Source: an uncultured Pelagibacteraceae bacterium
GTDB lineage: Bacteria; Pseudomonadota; Alphaproteobacteria; Pelagibacterales; Pelagibacteraceae
NCBI GenBank assembly: GCA_902596355.1
Contig: CACJTS010000006.1
Location: forward strand, 23,331 to 87,330
DNA length: 64,000 nt
Direction: 5' to 3'
How positions within the stretch are numbered: the first letter of the stretch is position 1; each line of letters starts with the position of its first letter. Shown here piece after piece: positions 18,215 through 26,740 of the stretch. Made by a program: the position numbers and the translations under genes. The notes under the pieces are model-generated. The model ran no database searches. It was not told the DNA's origin and was given only the letters and a program-made list of their open reading frames with translations.

Positions 18215-19201
18215 TTAAACTAAATTAGATAAGTCTCTTTTATTATTTTTATACGTTGGAAGTGGATATTTAAAGGCATATTTTCTTGGTATACATTTTT
18301 CTTTTGCCTTTTCCCATAGAGATAACCATTGTTTAAAGTTTTGAACTTTGAGATTTTTTTTATTTTTACTTCTTACATAAAAATTTGGAAGTGGTTCTCT
18401 ACCTGATGGTTGTCCAGCAACATTATATCTAAGATCAGCACTTATCCTAAAATCATTTGATCTGTTTGGTAAAGAGCAGTGTATGGAGTGTTTATGCAAT
18501 AATATTATATCTCCAATATTTGCCTCTAAATAAATATGCTTCATGTCATCAAGTAATTCACTATTTTTTAATTCTACTTGTCCTCTGTATCCTGATACAT
18601 GATTTAATAATCCCATTTTATTTATTTTTTTTACTGTAATCATGCATCCATTTTTCTTAGTTGTTTTAGTAAAAGGGATCCAAACAGTAACCATGTCAGT
18701 TAATTTTTGTCCTCTAGAATTTAAAACAGCAGCATCTTGATGCCATGGAGTTCTGCCGCTCAAACCATCATGAATTGAACCTTCTGGTAATTTTTTTTCA
18801 GGTTGTTTAATTCTAGTATTTTGAACAGGGTTAGACATTATTTCTTTACCCAAAATTTTTTCTACAACATCCAAAATATTTTTATTATTAATTAAATTCC
18901 ATAATGATTGAGTAGCAAAATAATCACTATCTTTTTTTACGTGGTCTCTTGGTAATCGAGTATTAAAATATTGATCCAAATCATAAATATTAAGCTTTGA
19001 GATATAAGAATATTTTTTTTTAAAATCGAAATTAAGAACTTTTTTTATATCTTTTTTTTTTGCATATTTTTGGATGAGACAATCCATAACAAATTCCATA
19101 TCATTTAGAATTGGTTTTAAATCTCTTCTAAAGTTAAGTACATTTTTAACAATCAAGTACCCATTCTCATATAATTTTTTTTGAAGACTATTTGTCATCA
19201 T
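18215..19201 (-). CDS. Phytanoyl-CoA dioxygenase (PhyH) family protein
   Basis: 328-residue Fe(II)/2-oxoglutarate dioxygenase of the PhyH/EctD type. The HxD iron motif is in TPWHQDAAV; the distal His is in HKHSIHCSLPNRS, and RISADLRY supplies the Arg that binds 2-oxoglutarate. The family hydroxylates diverse acids, amino acids or phosphonates. It lies 28 bases after a second oxygenase gene in the same direction and upstream of a hydroxyacid dehydrogenase. The substrate cannot be inferred from sequence; the residue set is intact. The first Met of MMTNSLQK is used, but the second is possible. Confidence 0.85.
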   Translation of the reverse strand: MMTNSLQKKLYENGYLIVKNVLNFRRDLKPILNDMEFVMDCLIQKYAKKKDIKKVLNFDFKKKYSYISKLNIYDLDQYFNTRLPRDHVKKDSDYFATQSLWNLINNKNILDVVEKILGKEIMSNPVQNTRIKQPEKKLPEGSIHDGLSGRTPWHQDAAVLNSRGQKLTDMVTVWIPFTKTTKKNGCMITVKKINKMGLLNHVSGYRGQVELKNSELLDDMKHIYLEANIGDIILLHKHSIHCSLPNRSNDFRISADLRYNVAGQPSGREPLPNFYVRSKNKKNLKVQNFKQWLSLWEKAKEKCIPRKYAFKYPLPTYKNNKRDLSNLV

Positions 19202-19229
19202 TAAAATTTATTTTATCATTAACAATATT

Positions 19230-20099
19230 TCAATGTTTTGGTGCTGTTGTTAAATAGTTCGCATCATGAAAAGAGGTTAGCATTCTTTTTTTGGTGCTAA
19301 TTATGTGCGGATAATATGAAATCCCTTTGTAATTCCATATAACCGGTTTGTTTAAGGCATAACTTCCATAAATGAAAAAACGTTTTGGACAATTTCTTTC
19401 TATAAACCGCTTCACGCCATGATAGGAATTTGGAGTAGACTGAAAAAAAACAACGGTTCCTTTTTTTGGCGTAAAAGACTTCACTATTTCAAGTTCGGTT
19501 ATTTTTGGAAATCTTCTAAAGCTTTTTCTAAAATTTTTTTTTGCTTTTTTTCTATAAATAGTAAGAGAGCCACCATTTTTTTTTGGGATGTCCGATAAAT
19601 AAATTAAGAAATTATACAACCTAGTTATATCATCCCTATGAGGTCTTAATCTATATCCTCCTTTTGATACTGAAAAATCTATATCTAAATTTACTTTAGG
19701 ATTTGTATAGTTGTTACCCAACATTTTTTTTAATTCACTAGAATTTAATTTTTTTTTAATGGTGAACTTTTTAGGATTAAATGATTTTGGTTTATGTAAA
19801 TTTACCCATGATCCATCCTTAAAATTTTTTGTGAAAAGATTTTCAATTTTTTTATAAAAAGATTTACTATTAAAAAGCTTCAAAAGTTTTGCAGAGTTAA
19901 TTGAATTTTTAATATATAAATTAAAATTTTTAGAACCTTTATTAATCCTGCTTCTACCTCCCATAATCATATCATCAAATGATTTTGAGTTGCTTATTTC
20001 TTTAATTAATAAATTACACATATTTTTTGAAACAACGTTGTCTCCAACTAAAACAGGAAAGTTACTTTTGATTTTATTTAATTTATTTGTACTGAGCAT
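19230..20099 (-). CDS. 2-oxoglutarate/Fe(II)-dependent oxygenase (prolyl-hydroxylase type)
   Basis: 289-residue protein, strongly Lys-rich. The iron/2OG core is visible: RPHRDD supplies the HxD pair, YLSDIPKKNGGSLTIY is the conserved mid-sheet, GTVVFFQSTPNSYHGVKRF gives the distal His, and CPKRFFIYGSYAL the co-substrate Arg. This is the 2OG-Fe(II) type-3 (P4H-like) pattern. It starts directly after the PanE-like stop codon and precedes the PhyH gene, giving two adjacent oxygenases of different subfamilies. Substrate unknown; might modify a small molecule or a protein side chain. Confidence 0.8.
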   Translation of the reverse strand: MLSTNKLNKIKSNFPVLVGDNVVSKNMCNLLIKEISNSKSFDDMIMGGRSRINKGSKNFNLYIKNSINSAKLLKLFNSKSFYKKIENLFTKNFKDGSWVNLHKPKSFNPKKFTIKKKLNSSELKKMLGNNYTNPKVNLDIDFSVSKGGYRLRPHRDDITRLYNFLIYLSDIPKKNGGSLTIYRKKAKKNFRKSFRRFPKITELEIVKSFTPKKGTVVFFQSTPNSYHGVKRFIERNCPKRFFIYGSYALNKPVIWNYKGISYYPHIISTKKRMLTSFHDANYLTTAPKH

Positions 20100-21044
20100 T
20101 TAGCTGTACATACCTTCTTTCACTTTAATCATTTTATACATAAGATCATTTAAAGGTGTCTTAACACCGTGTTTTTTACCTATTTTTGAAACTGCACCAC
20201 TAATAAAGTCTATTTCAGTTTTTCTCTTGTATTGAACGTCAAAAGCCATTGAAGATTTGTTGGTTTGCATTGAATCTACAATTTTATTAAACATAAATAA
20301 GCATTCATCTTCAGACACATTTACACCATCAGCAAGTGCAACTTCTCTCGTTTCTAAAATTATTTCTTTACCCAAGCCTCGAGATACTTGGTTTGCTTTG
20401 TTGTTTATATATAAATCAGTATGATGAAGATCAAAAATTGCAGATAATGGACCAATTGCTGTTAAAGCAAAAAGCTTCATCCATTTTCTTTTCTTTACAT
20501 CTTCTGCAGCAATCATTTCAAGATTATGTACTGTAAAAGTATCTGCTATTTCTTTAATTCGATCAGTGATTCCTCCTTCGTACTCACCAATCCAAGATGG
20601 TAACGAACCATGATTCATTATATGACCTGGTCCTAAAATATTTGAAGCTTGAGTAGTTGTCCCACCAATTACTTTTTCATTACCTACAATACTTTGAATA
20701 ATTGCTTCATGACCAATACCATTTTGAAAAGACATAAATACTGTTTTATCTCCTATGATATTTTTAATACTGTTTAATGCTGGCTCTAAAGCTGTAGCTT
20801 TACACATAACTATTACAGCATCTACTTTATCTAACGAGGATGGATCTGAAGTGGCTTTAACTTTTATTATTCGATCACCGCCATGTCCATCCATTTTTAA
20901 ACCATCGTTATTAATTGCATCTACATGTTCTTTCCAAACATCAATTAAAATTACATTTAAACCTTTTTCTGCAAGCAAACCGCCAAACAAGCAACCCATC
21001 GCTCCTGCACCAAGAACAGCTACTTTTAAATCTTTATTAATCAT
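20100..21044 (-). CDS. 2-dehydropantoate 2-reductase family (PanE/ApbA)
   Basis: 314-residue NADPH reductase. The Rossmann motif is LGAGAMGCLFGG; the middle contains the KATALEPAL and SFQNGIGHEA blocks of the ketopantoate reductase fold, and the C-terminal domain has MAFDVQYKRKTEIDFISGAV, where Lys/Glu act in PanE. It may be real PanE or, as often seen in catabolic operons, a paralogue acting on another 2-oxo acid. The context with two oxygenases and a hydroxyacid dehydrogenase favours the latter. First gene of that minus-strand cluster. Confidence 0.85.
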   Translation of the reverse strand: MINKDLKVAVLGAGAMGCLFGGLLAEKGLNVILIDVWKEHVDAINNDGLKMDGHGGDRIIKVKATSDPSSLDKVDAVIVMCKATALEPALNSIKNIIGDKTVFMSFQNGIGHEAIIQSIVGNEKVIGGTTTQASNILGPGHIMNHGSLPSWIGEYEGGITDRIKEIADTFTVHNLEMIAAEDVKKRKWMKLFALTAIGPLSAIFDLHHTDLYINNKANQVSRGLGKEIILETREVALADGVNVSEDECLFMFNKIVDSMQTNKSSMAFDVQYKRKTEIDFISGAVSKIGKKHGVKTPLNDLMYKMIKVKEGMYS

Positions 21045-21132
21045 CGTTACCTTATTTAAAATTATTTATGTATAGAAATTATATATATTATCTATAGACA
21101 TTATGCAAAATAAATTATAGCTTATTAACATC

Positions 21133-22110
21133 ATGCAATTAAAAATAGAAAAAGGAATTTTTAAAGATTATTCATTAGAAGATATTTCAGATGCATTAAG
21201 AAAAGGATTATTTGAAAATTTCAAAAATGTTGAAGTTGAAGTGGTTGACTGCCCTAATCTTAGAGATTGGGATTGTCCATCAGAAGGAATAAGTGGAAAT
21301 CAAAAAATAATAGATGTTGGTGGAGAGCCTTATATGCATGATCCAAAATTTATTGGTGCAGAATTTGACTATCAAGAAATATCTAAAATTATTGACTCTG
21401 AAAAATCTTATGCTTTAGGAGCCGGATCAGGTGCAATGTCATGTTTAGATGGTCATTGTGGAGAATTAGTTATTAATGAAAACTTAATAACTGATGAGTC
21501 TAAGTCAATAATAGCAAGAGTAAGTCCAGACAAAAAATGTATTGTTGAAAAGTATTCTGCAAAAAAACACGGTGGACTTGGAAACATTTATTATACAGAT
21601 GGTAAACAGGGAAAAGTTATTAAAATAAAAATCAAAGGTAGAAATGGAGAACAAGGTTCTTTGCCTCAAGCAATGAGGTCTTCTTTATCAAAACATTTAA
21701 AAATTAAAGATAATGAACATTTGTCTCTTGCTGGAGTATTTAGAGTATTAAATGGAAAAATAAGATCGCATGTACAACCTGATTATAAAGATATTAAACA
21801 CGAGTATTACGATCCAAAACAAATGAAATGTGTAAAAGATTTTCTTCAATTTTATGAACCAGTTGGACCAAAATTACAATGTTATACGATTCTTTGGACT
21901 GGTGATCCTACTGGAGGAGAATTAAATCTGAGAGAGTCAGGTGAACATACTCATTTTCATTCTTATGAACATGACAGAGATGCAGGACATTATCATTTTG
22001 ACGTCACACCTGAAGAAATAGAATATGAAGGTTATTTTAATACCGCAACAGAAGTACATAGAGTAAATAACATTTATAAAGAGCTATTAAATAAAAATAG
22101 TATTGAATAG
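21133..22110 (+). CDS. DUF1907 (C11orf54/PTD012-like) zinc-binding protein
   Basis: 325-residue protein that I recognise as a bacterial member of the DUF1907 family, whose human member C11orf54 is a putative Zn-dependent ester hydrolase. Shared features include VVDCPNLRDW, the DVGGEPYMHD segment, ALGAGSGAMSC, KHGGLGNIYYTDGKQGKVI, and the C-terminal metal motif EHTHFHSYEHD followed by GHYHFD and EGYF. Those His residues match the zinc ligands of the human protein. No signal peptide. It begins a two-gene plus-strand unit, divergent from panE. The physiological substrate is unknown; sugar-lactone or ester hydrolysis in this catabolic context is speculation. Confidence 0.8.
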   Translation: MQLKIEKGIFKDYSLEDISDALRKGLFENFKNVEVEVVDCPNLRDWDCPSEGISGNQKIIDVGGEPYMHDPKFIGAEFDYQEISKIIDSEKSYALGAGSGAMSCLDGHCGELVINENLITDESKSIIARVSPDKKCIVEKYSAKKHGGLGNIYYTDGKQGKVIKIKIKGRNGEQGSLPQAMRSSLSKHLKIKDNEHLSLAGVFRVLNGKIRSHVQPDYKDIKHEYYDPKQMKCVKDFLQFYEPVGPKLQCYTILWTGDPTGGELNLRESGEHTHFHSYEHDRDAGHYHFDVTPEEIEYEGYFNTATEVHRVNNIYKELLNKNSIE

Positions 22111-22138
22111 AAAACTTAATGAGTTTAAATTTATTTAA

Positions 22139-22555
22139 ATGAAAAGACAGTTCAAGTATCCTAAGCACTTTGAAGAACAAAAAAAAATTCCAAAACTTAC
22201 TCAAAAAAGAATTCAATTAGCAGAAATATCACTCGGTGATTTTGAAGGAAGATTAGCTAACGAGTTATTGAATTGGTTTTCTTTAACCCCACAACATTGG
22301 ATAATGTTGCACATGGTAATGCTTGCTTATTATAAAAATAAATCAATTACTAAAAATCAATTACTTAAAGTGATCGAGAAATCATATTTAACCTCAAACG
22401 TTTATATCGATACAGCAATTAAAAAAGGTTATTTTAGAATTATAAGAAATGAGAGAGACAAAAGATCTATATTTATATTACCTTCAGTAATTACCATTAA
22501 AACCTTTGAGGAATTTATTGATAGGAGAGATATTCTTTATAAGGGAATTAAATAG
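22139..22555 (+). CDS. Small winged-helix-like (MarR-like) protein
   Basis: 138-residue basic protein. The middle (SLTPQHWIMLHMVMLAYYKN, then SITKNQLLKVIEKSYLTSN) looks like helix-turn-helix, followed by KKGYFRIIRNERDKRSIFILP, resembling the beta-wing of MarR regulators (DKRS in place of DxRxxxxxLT). This is a plausible transcription regulator and the only one seen in the 40-kb catabolic block. Located 28 bases after the DUF1907 gene. The family assignment is weak. Confidence 0.5.
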   Translation: MKRQFKYPKHFEEQKKIPKLTQKRIQLAEISLGDFEGRLANELLNWFSLTPQHWIMLHMVMLAYYKNKSITKNQLLKVIEKSYLTSNVYIDTAIKKGYFRIIRNERDKRSIFILPSVITIKTFEEFIDRRDILYKGIK

Positions 22556-22560
22556 TTAAC

Positions 22561-23352
22561 CTAGTAAGCTTTAGACTCTTCTTTTTTTGAAGAACCTTTC
22601 ATTTTTTCTACCACTGCTTTAGCGCCCGCACTTAATGCTCTTTGATCAGCCCCAATAGTTACAAAATTGAAACCTTTATCTATCATTTTTTGTGCATACT
22701 CAGGTGTACCATTATGAATTCCTGCAAAAATATTATTTTTTTTTGCGTGTTCTAAAATTCTTAGTATTTCCGAATAAGCTTTTGTGCTTTCTGCTCTATC
22801 AAAGCCAGGTTCTTCTCCTATTGCTAAACTTAAATCAGCTGGCCCAATATATATTCCATCCACACCAGGAGTTGACATAATCTCATCTAATTTTTCTAAA
22901 GACTCTTTTGTTTCGATCATAGCTAATTTGAGCATTTCATCATTTGCATGTTTTGCATAATCTGAACCTCCATAGATTAATCCTCTAACGGGACCAAAAC
23001 TTCTATAACCACGAGGAGGGTACATACAAGCTTGAACAAATCTTTCTGCTTCCTCTTTATTACTTACCATTGGACATATAATTCCATAACAACCCGCATC
23101 TAGAATTTTCATTATTTGACCTGGCTCATTCCAGTTTACTCTAGCTAAAGGAGTTACATCTGTTGTTGAAATTGTTTGAAGCATTGGAAGTGCATTAGTG
23201 TAATCAACTAAGCCATGTTGCATATCTATTGTTAGAGAATCCCAACCTTGATGAGCCATTACTTCAGCTGAAACAGTACTAGGTATTTGAAGCCAACCAT
23301 TGATAACAGGTTTCCCTGCTTTCATCATTTCTTTAACTTTATTTTTTCTCAT
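22561..23352 (-). CDS. HpcH/HpaI family aldolase (2-keto-3-deoxy sugar acid type)
   Basis: 263-residue class II, metal-dependent aldolase of the HpaI/GarL/RhmA group. Characteristic blocks: GWLQIPS, TIDMQHGLVDY (catalytic His), ARVNWNEPG, MIETKESLEKL (metal Glu) and YIGPADLSLAIG (metal Asp). These enzymes cleave 2-keto-3-deoxy acids to pyruvate plus an aldehyde. The aldehyde dehydrogenase gene ends 2 bases upstream in the same operon and would oxidise the glycolaldehyde, lactaldehyde or tartronate semialdehyde released. The C-terminus is Lys/Glu-rich (MKGSSKKEESKAY). Confidence 0.88.
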   Translation of the reverse strand: MRKNKVKEMMKAGKPVINGWLQIPSTVSAEVMAHQGWDSLTIDMQHGLVDYTNALPMLQTISTTDVTPLARVNWNEPGQIMKILDAGCYGIICPMVSNKEEAERFVQACMYPPRGYRSFGPVRGLIYGGSDYAKHANDEMLKLAMIETKESLEKLDEIMSTPGVDGIYIGPADLSLAIGEEPGFDRAESTKAYSEILRILEHAKKNNIFAGIHNGTPEYAQKMIDKGFNFVTIGADQRALSAGAKAVVEKMKGSSKKEESKAY

Positions 23353-23354
23353 TT

Positions 23355-24797
23355 TTAGATTTTTAAGCCCATGTGAGTATATTTCACATTTAGATAATCT
23401 TTGATTGCACCTGATCCACCTTCACGACCATAACCAGTTTGTTTTATCCCTCCAAATGGTGCTTCAGCAATAGCAACAACACCAGTATTAACCGCAACAC
23501 AACCAGACTCTAGTTTTTCGGATCCAATATGAGCTTTATCCATAGAATTAGTATATAAATAACTACATAATCCTAAGTCATTATCATTTGCTCTTTCAAT
23601 TACTTCATCAAAAGTTTTAAAAGTTAAAATTGGAACTAGTGGACCGAAAGGCTCTTCTTTCATAATTGTAAAATTATCTTTAACATCATCAAAAACTGTC
23701 GGTTCATAATAATATCCCTTATTGAAACCAGAAGGTCTTTGTCCACCCATTAACACTTTAGCTCCTTCTTTTTTAGTAGTTTCAACTAGTTTTTCTATTT
23801 CTTCCAATCTCTTAGCAGTAGTTAAAGGACCCAGATCCACACCTTCGTCCATACCGTTTCCAATTTTTAATTTTTTTGCTCTTTCGATAAAAGCATCAAC
23901 AAACTCATCTTTTCTATTTTCTTGTATATAAAATCTATTTGGTGAAATACAGACTTGACCGTTATTTCTAAATTTACCGGTTATAGCTATATCAGCTACT
24001 TTGTTCATATCTACGTCTTCACACACAATAAAAGGAGAGTGTCCACTAAGCTCCATAGTGACTCTTTGAACTTTATCAGCTGCTTTTTTTAAAATAATTT
24101 TACCAACTCTAGTCGATCCAGTAACTGAAACTTTTTTAATTATATCAGACTCCATTAATTCATTTGATATTTCAGCAGGATCACCTGATAAAAGACTAAC
24201 AACACCATCTGGTACACCAGCTTCTTTGCAAATGTTTACTAATTCCATTACAGCACCAGGAGTAATTACGTCTGGCTTACAAATTACAGAACATCCTGCA
24301 GCTAAGGCAGTAGAAATTTTTCTAGATGCTAAAACAATTGGGAAATTCCATGGAACTAAAGCTGCAACAACACCAACAGGCTGATAATAAACATGAACCC
24401 TTGTATCTGGAAATCTACTTTGTTGAGTTTGACCATAAATTCTTTTTGTTTCTTCAGCATTCCACTCAAAAATATCAGCTCCACCACCAACTTCACCAAC
24501 TGCCTCTGCAAGAGGTTTTCCAACTTCAAGAGTTAACCATTTTGCAATAACATCTTTTTTTTCTCTCATCATATCTGCAATTTTTCTAAGCACATAAGCT
24601 CTTTGCCATGGTGCAGTGTTTTTCCAAACTTCCAAACCTTTTTCTGCAGACTTTAATGCTTTTTGTACTTCAATAGATGAAGCTTTCGAAGCTTTTCCAA
24701 TTACTTCTTCAGTTGCAGGGTTGATTACATCATAAGTTTCTTTTTTTTCAGCTTGTTGCCATTTACCATCAATGAATTGTCCAAATTTTTCGTACAT
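23355..24797 (-). CDS. NAD(P)-dependent aldehyde dehydrogenase
   Basis: 480-residue ALDH. The catalytic Cys is in NNGQVCISPNRFY, the general base Glu in MELSGHSPF, and the oxyanion Asn in LVPWNFP. GSTRVGK is the cofactor loop. It most resembles the succinate-semialdehyde / 2,5-dioxovalerate / lactaldehyde branch; SSA specificity is not claimed. Transcribed with the HpaI-type aldolase, forming a likely cleavage-plus-oxidation module for 2-keto-3-deoxy sugar acids. Divergent from iolD. Confidence 0.92.
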   Translation of the reverse strand: MYEKFGQFIDGKWQQAEKKETYDVINPATEEVIGKASKASSIEVQKALKSAEKGLEVWKNTAPWQRAYVLRKIADMMREKKDVIAKWLTLEVGKPLAEAVGEVGGGADIFEWNAEETKRIYGQTQQSRFPDTRVHVYYQPVGVVAALVPWNFPIVLASRKISTALAAGCSVICKPDVITPGAVMELVNICKEAGVPDGVVSLLSGDPAEISNELMESDIIKKVSVTGSTRVGKIILKKAADKVQRVTMELSGHSPFIVCEDVDMNKVADIAITGKFRNNGQVCISPNRFYIQENRKDEFVDAFIERAKKLKIGNGMDEGVDLGPLTTAKRLEEIEKLVETTKKEGAKVLMGGQRPSGFNKGYYYEPTVFDDVKDNFTIMKEEPFGPLVPILTFKTFDEVIERANDNDLGLCSYLYTNSMDKAHIGSEKLESGCVAVNTGVVAIAEAPFGGIKQTGYGREGGSGAIKDYLNVKYTHMGLKI

Positions 24798-24889
24798 AGA
24801 AATTATTTTTAAGTTTACTTAATTAGGTTTTTTAATTTATAAATAGAATTATATATAAACACTATACATATTAAAAGATAAACATATTT

Positions 24890-26734
24890 ATGAAAAAAAT
24901 TACCCTCACTTGTGCTCATGCGATAGTTAAATATTTAATTGCCCAAAAAATATTAATTAACGGCAAAAAAGAACCACTCTTTCCTGGTGTCTTTGGAATT
25001 TTTGGACATGGAAATGTAGCTTGTTTAGGTCAAGCACTAGAGGAAAATCAAAAAGAACTTCCAACATATAGAGGGCATCATGAACAAAATATGGCTCTTA
25101 CAGGTATTGGCTATGCTAGAGCAAAAAGAAGACAACAAATTTTCGTAGCAACATCCTCTGTTGGACCTGGAGCAACAAATATGGTTACAGCTGCTGCAGT
25201 TGCTATGAGTAATAGGTTGCCAATATTATTTTTACCTGGAGACACTTATGCAAACAGAATGCCAGATCCAGTATTGCAACAAGTTGAACATTTTAACAAC
25301 CCAAGCACAACTGCGAACGATGCTTTTAAACCAGTAACAAGATATTTTGATCGTATCACAAGACCTGAACAAATAATTCAATCATTTCCAATAGCAGTTC
25401 AAACAATGTTAGATCCTGCAGATTGTGGTCCTGCATGTATTGCGTTAAGTCAAGATATTCAAGGCCAAACTTTTGATTACCCAGAGGAGTTTTTTAAAGA
25501 AAGAGTTCACACAATTCGAAGACCAAGACCAGATGAATTTCAAATTAAAGAGGCAGCAGAAAAAATTAAGTCATCTAAAAACCCAATTATAATTTCTGGT
25601 GGTGGAGTTTTTTATTCAGATGCAATGGAAGAATTAAGTCAGTTTGCAATCAAACATAATATTCCAGTTACACAAACTGTAATGGGTTATTCAACAATGA
25701 AGAGAGATCATTCTCATTACGCAGGTCAAATTGGAGGACTGGGAGGAAAAAATACAAACACATTAGCTAAAGAAACTGATCTTGCTATTGCGGTTGGCAC
25801 AAAGCTTGCTGATTTTACAACAGGATCATGGGCAAATTTTGAAAACGAAAATTTCAAGTTAGTTTCTATTAATGTATCAAGATATGATGCCAATAAACAT
25901 TTAGCACAAGCGGTTGTTGGAGATGCAAAAGTTTCTTTAACTGAACTTTCTCAAGCTTTAGGTGATTGGAAAGCAGGAGAAGATTGGAATAAAAAATCTC
26001 AAACTGAGCTTAAGTCATGGAATGAACATATAGATAAAGAGAGCGCTCCAACTAATCAGGAAGTCCCAAGTTATGTCCAAGCAATTGGTGCAATCTATAG
26101 AAATTCTGATCCAACAGATATTGCGGTTACGGCTGCAGGAGGTTTGGTTGGTGAGGTAATTCAAGTTTGGAGACCAAGAGAACTCAATACTCATGAAACA
26201 GAATGGGGTTTTAGTTGTATGAGTTATGAAATATCTGGAGCTTTAGGAATTAAAATGGCAAATCCAGATAAAGAAGTAATTTCTTTTGTAGGAGATGGAT
26301 CTTATTTATTAAATAATACTGATATTTATTCTTCAGTAATCACAAAAAATAAATTGATTATAATTGTTTGTGATAACGGAGGTTTTGCAGTTATTAATAG
26401 ATTGCAATTATTTAAAGGTGGTAAAGAGTACAACAACTTATTAAAGAGTTCTAATACACCTGGCTTAGTTGATGTAGATTTTGCAAAACATGCAGAAAGT
26501 ATGGGTGCAAAATCTGAACACGTTACCTCAATATCAGATCTTGAGGCTGCATTTAAAAGAGCAAAAGCATCTGATGTGACTTATGTTATTTCAATTAAAA
26601 CTCATGCATATAAATGGGTTGAAGGCTCATCTTTTTGGGATAGTCCAACTTTAGAAATTCCAACAACTAAGGAAAATGAAGAAGCTTTAAAACTTTATAA
26701 AGAAGGAAAAGGCAAACAAAGACAAGGTATTTAG
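24890..26734 (+). CDS. iolD: 3D-(3,5/4)-trihydroxycyclohexane-1,2-dione hydrolase (IolD)
   Basis: 614-residue thiamine-diphosphate enzyme. Recognition rests on GVFGIFGHGNVACLGQAL and TYRGHHEQNMALTGIGYARA near the N-terminus, VATSSVGPGATNMVTAAA, and the ThDP motif SFVGDGSYLLNNTD...CDNGGFAVINRLQ. IolD opens the cyclohexanedione ring in myo-inositol catabolism to give 5-deoxy-D-glucuronate. Full family length. The following gene starts 6 bases after its stop and encodes a Gfo/Idh/MocA protein. The ThDP requirement links this pathway to the thiamine-precursor transporter at 41.8 kb. Confidence 0.93.
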   Translation: MKKITLTCAHAIVKYLIAQKILINGKKEPLFPGVFGIFGHGNVACLGQALEENQKELPTYRGHHEQNMALTGIGYARAKRRQQIFVATSSVGPGATNMVTAAAVAMSNRLPILFLPGDTYANRMPDPVLQQVEHFNNPSTTANDAFKPVTRYFDRITRPEQIIQSFPIAVQTMLDPADCGPACIALSQDIQGQTFDYPEEFFKERVHTIRRPRPDEFQIKEAAEKIKSSKNPIIISGGGVFYSDAMEELSQFAIKHNIPVTQTVMGYSTMKRDHSHYAGQIGGLGGKNTNTLAKETDLAIAVGTKLADFTTGSWANFENENFKLVSINVSRYDANKHLAQAVVGDAKVSLTELSQALGDWKAGEDWNKKSQTELKSWNEHIDKESAPTNQEVPSYVQAIGAIYRNSDPTDIAVTAAGGLVGEVIQVWRPRELNTHETEWGFSCMSYEISGALGIKMANPDKEVISFVGDGSYLLNNTDIYSSVITKNKLIIIVCDNGGFAVINRLQLFKGGKEYNNLLKSSNTPGLVDVDFAKHAESMGAKSEHVTSISDLEAAFKRAKASDVTYVISIKTHAYKWVEGSSFWDSPTLEIPTTKENEEALKLYKEGKGKQRQGI

Positions 26735-26740
26735 CCCTTT

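Noticed and set aside
21045..21132. TGTATAGA...TCTATAGACA imperfect repeat between panE and DUF1907 as an operator
   Set aside because: Too short and imperfect in very AT-rich DNA; a similar TATAC word near 24860 is probably chance.
23722..23931. Various 60-100-codon open frames antisense to long genes
   Set aside because: They mirror the codon pattern of the opposite gene and have no start signal or recognisable domains.
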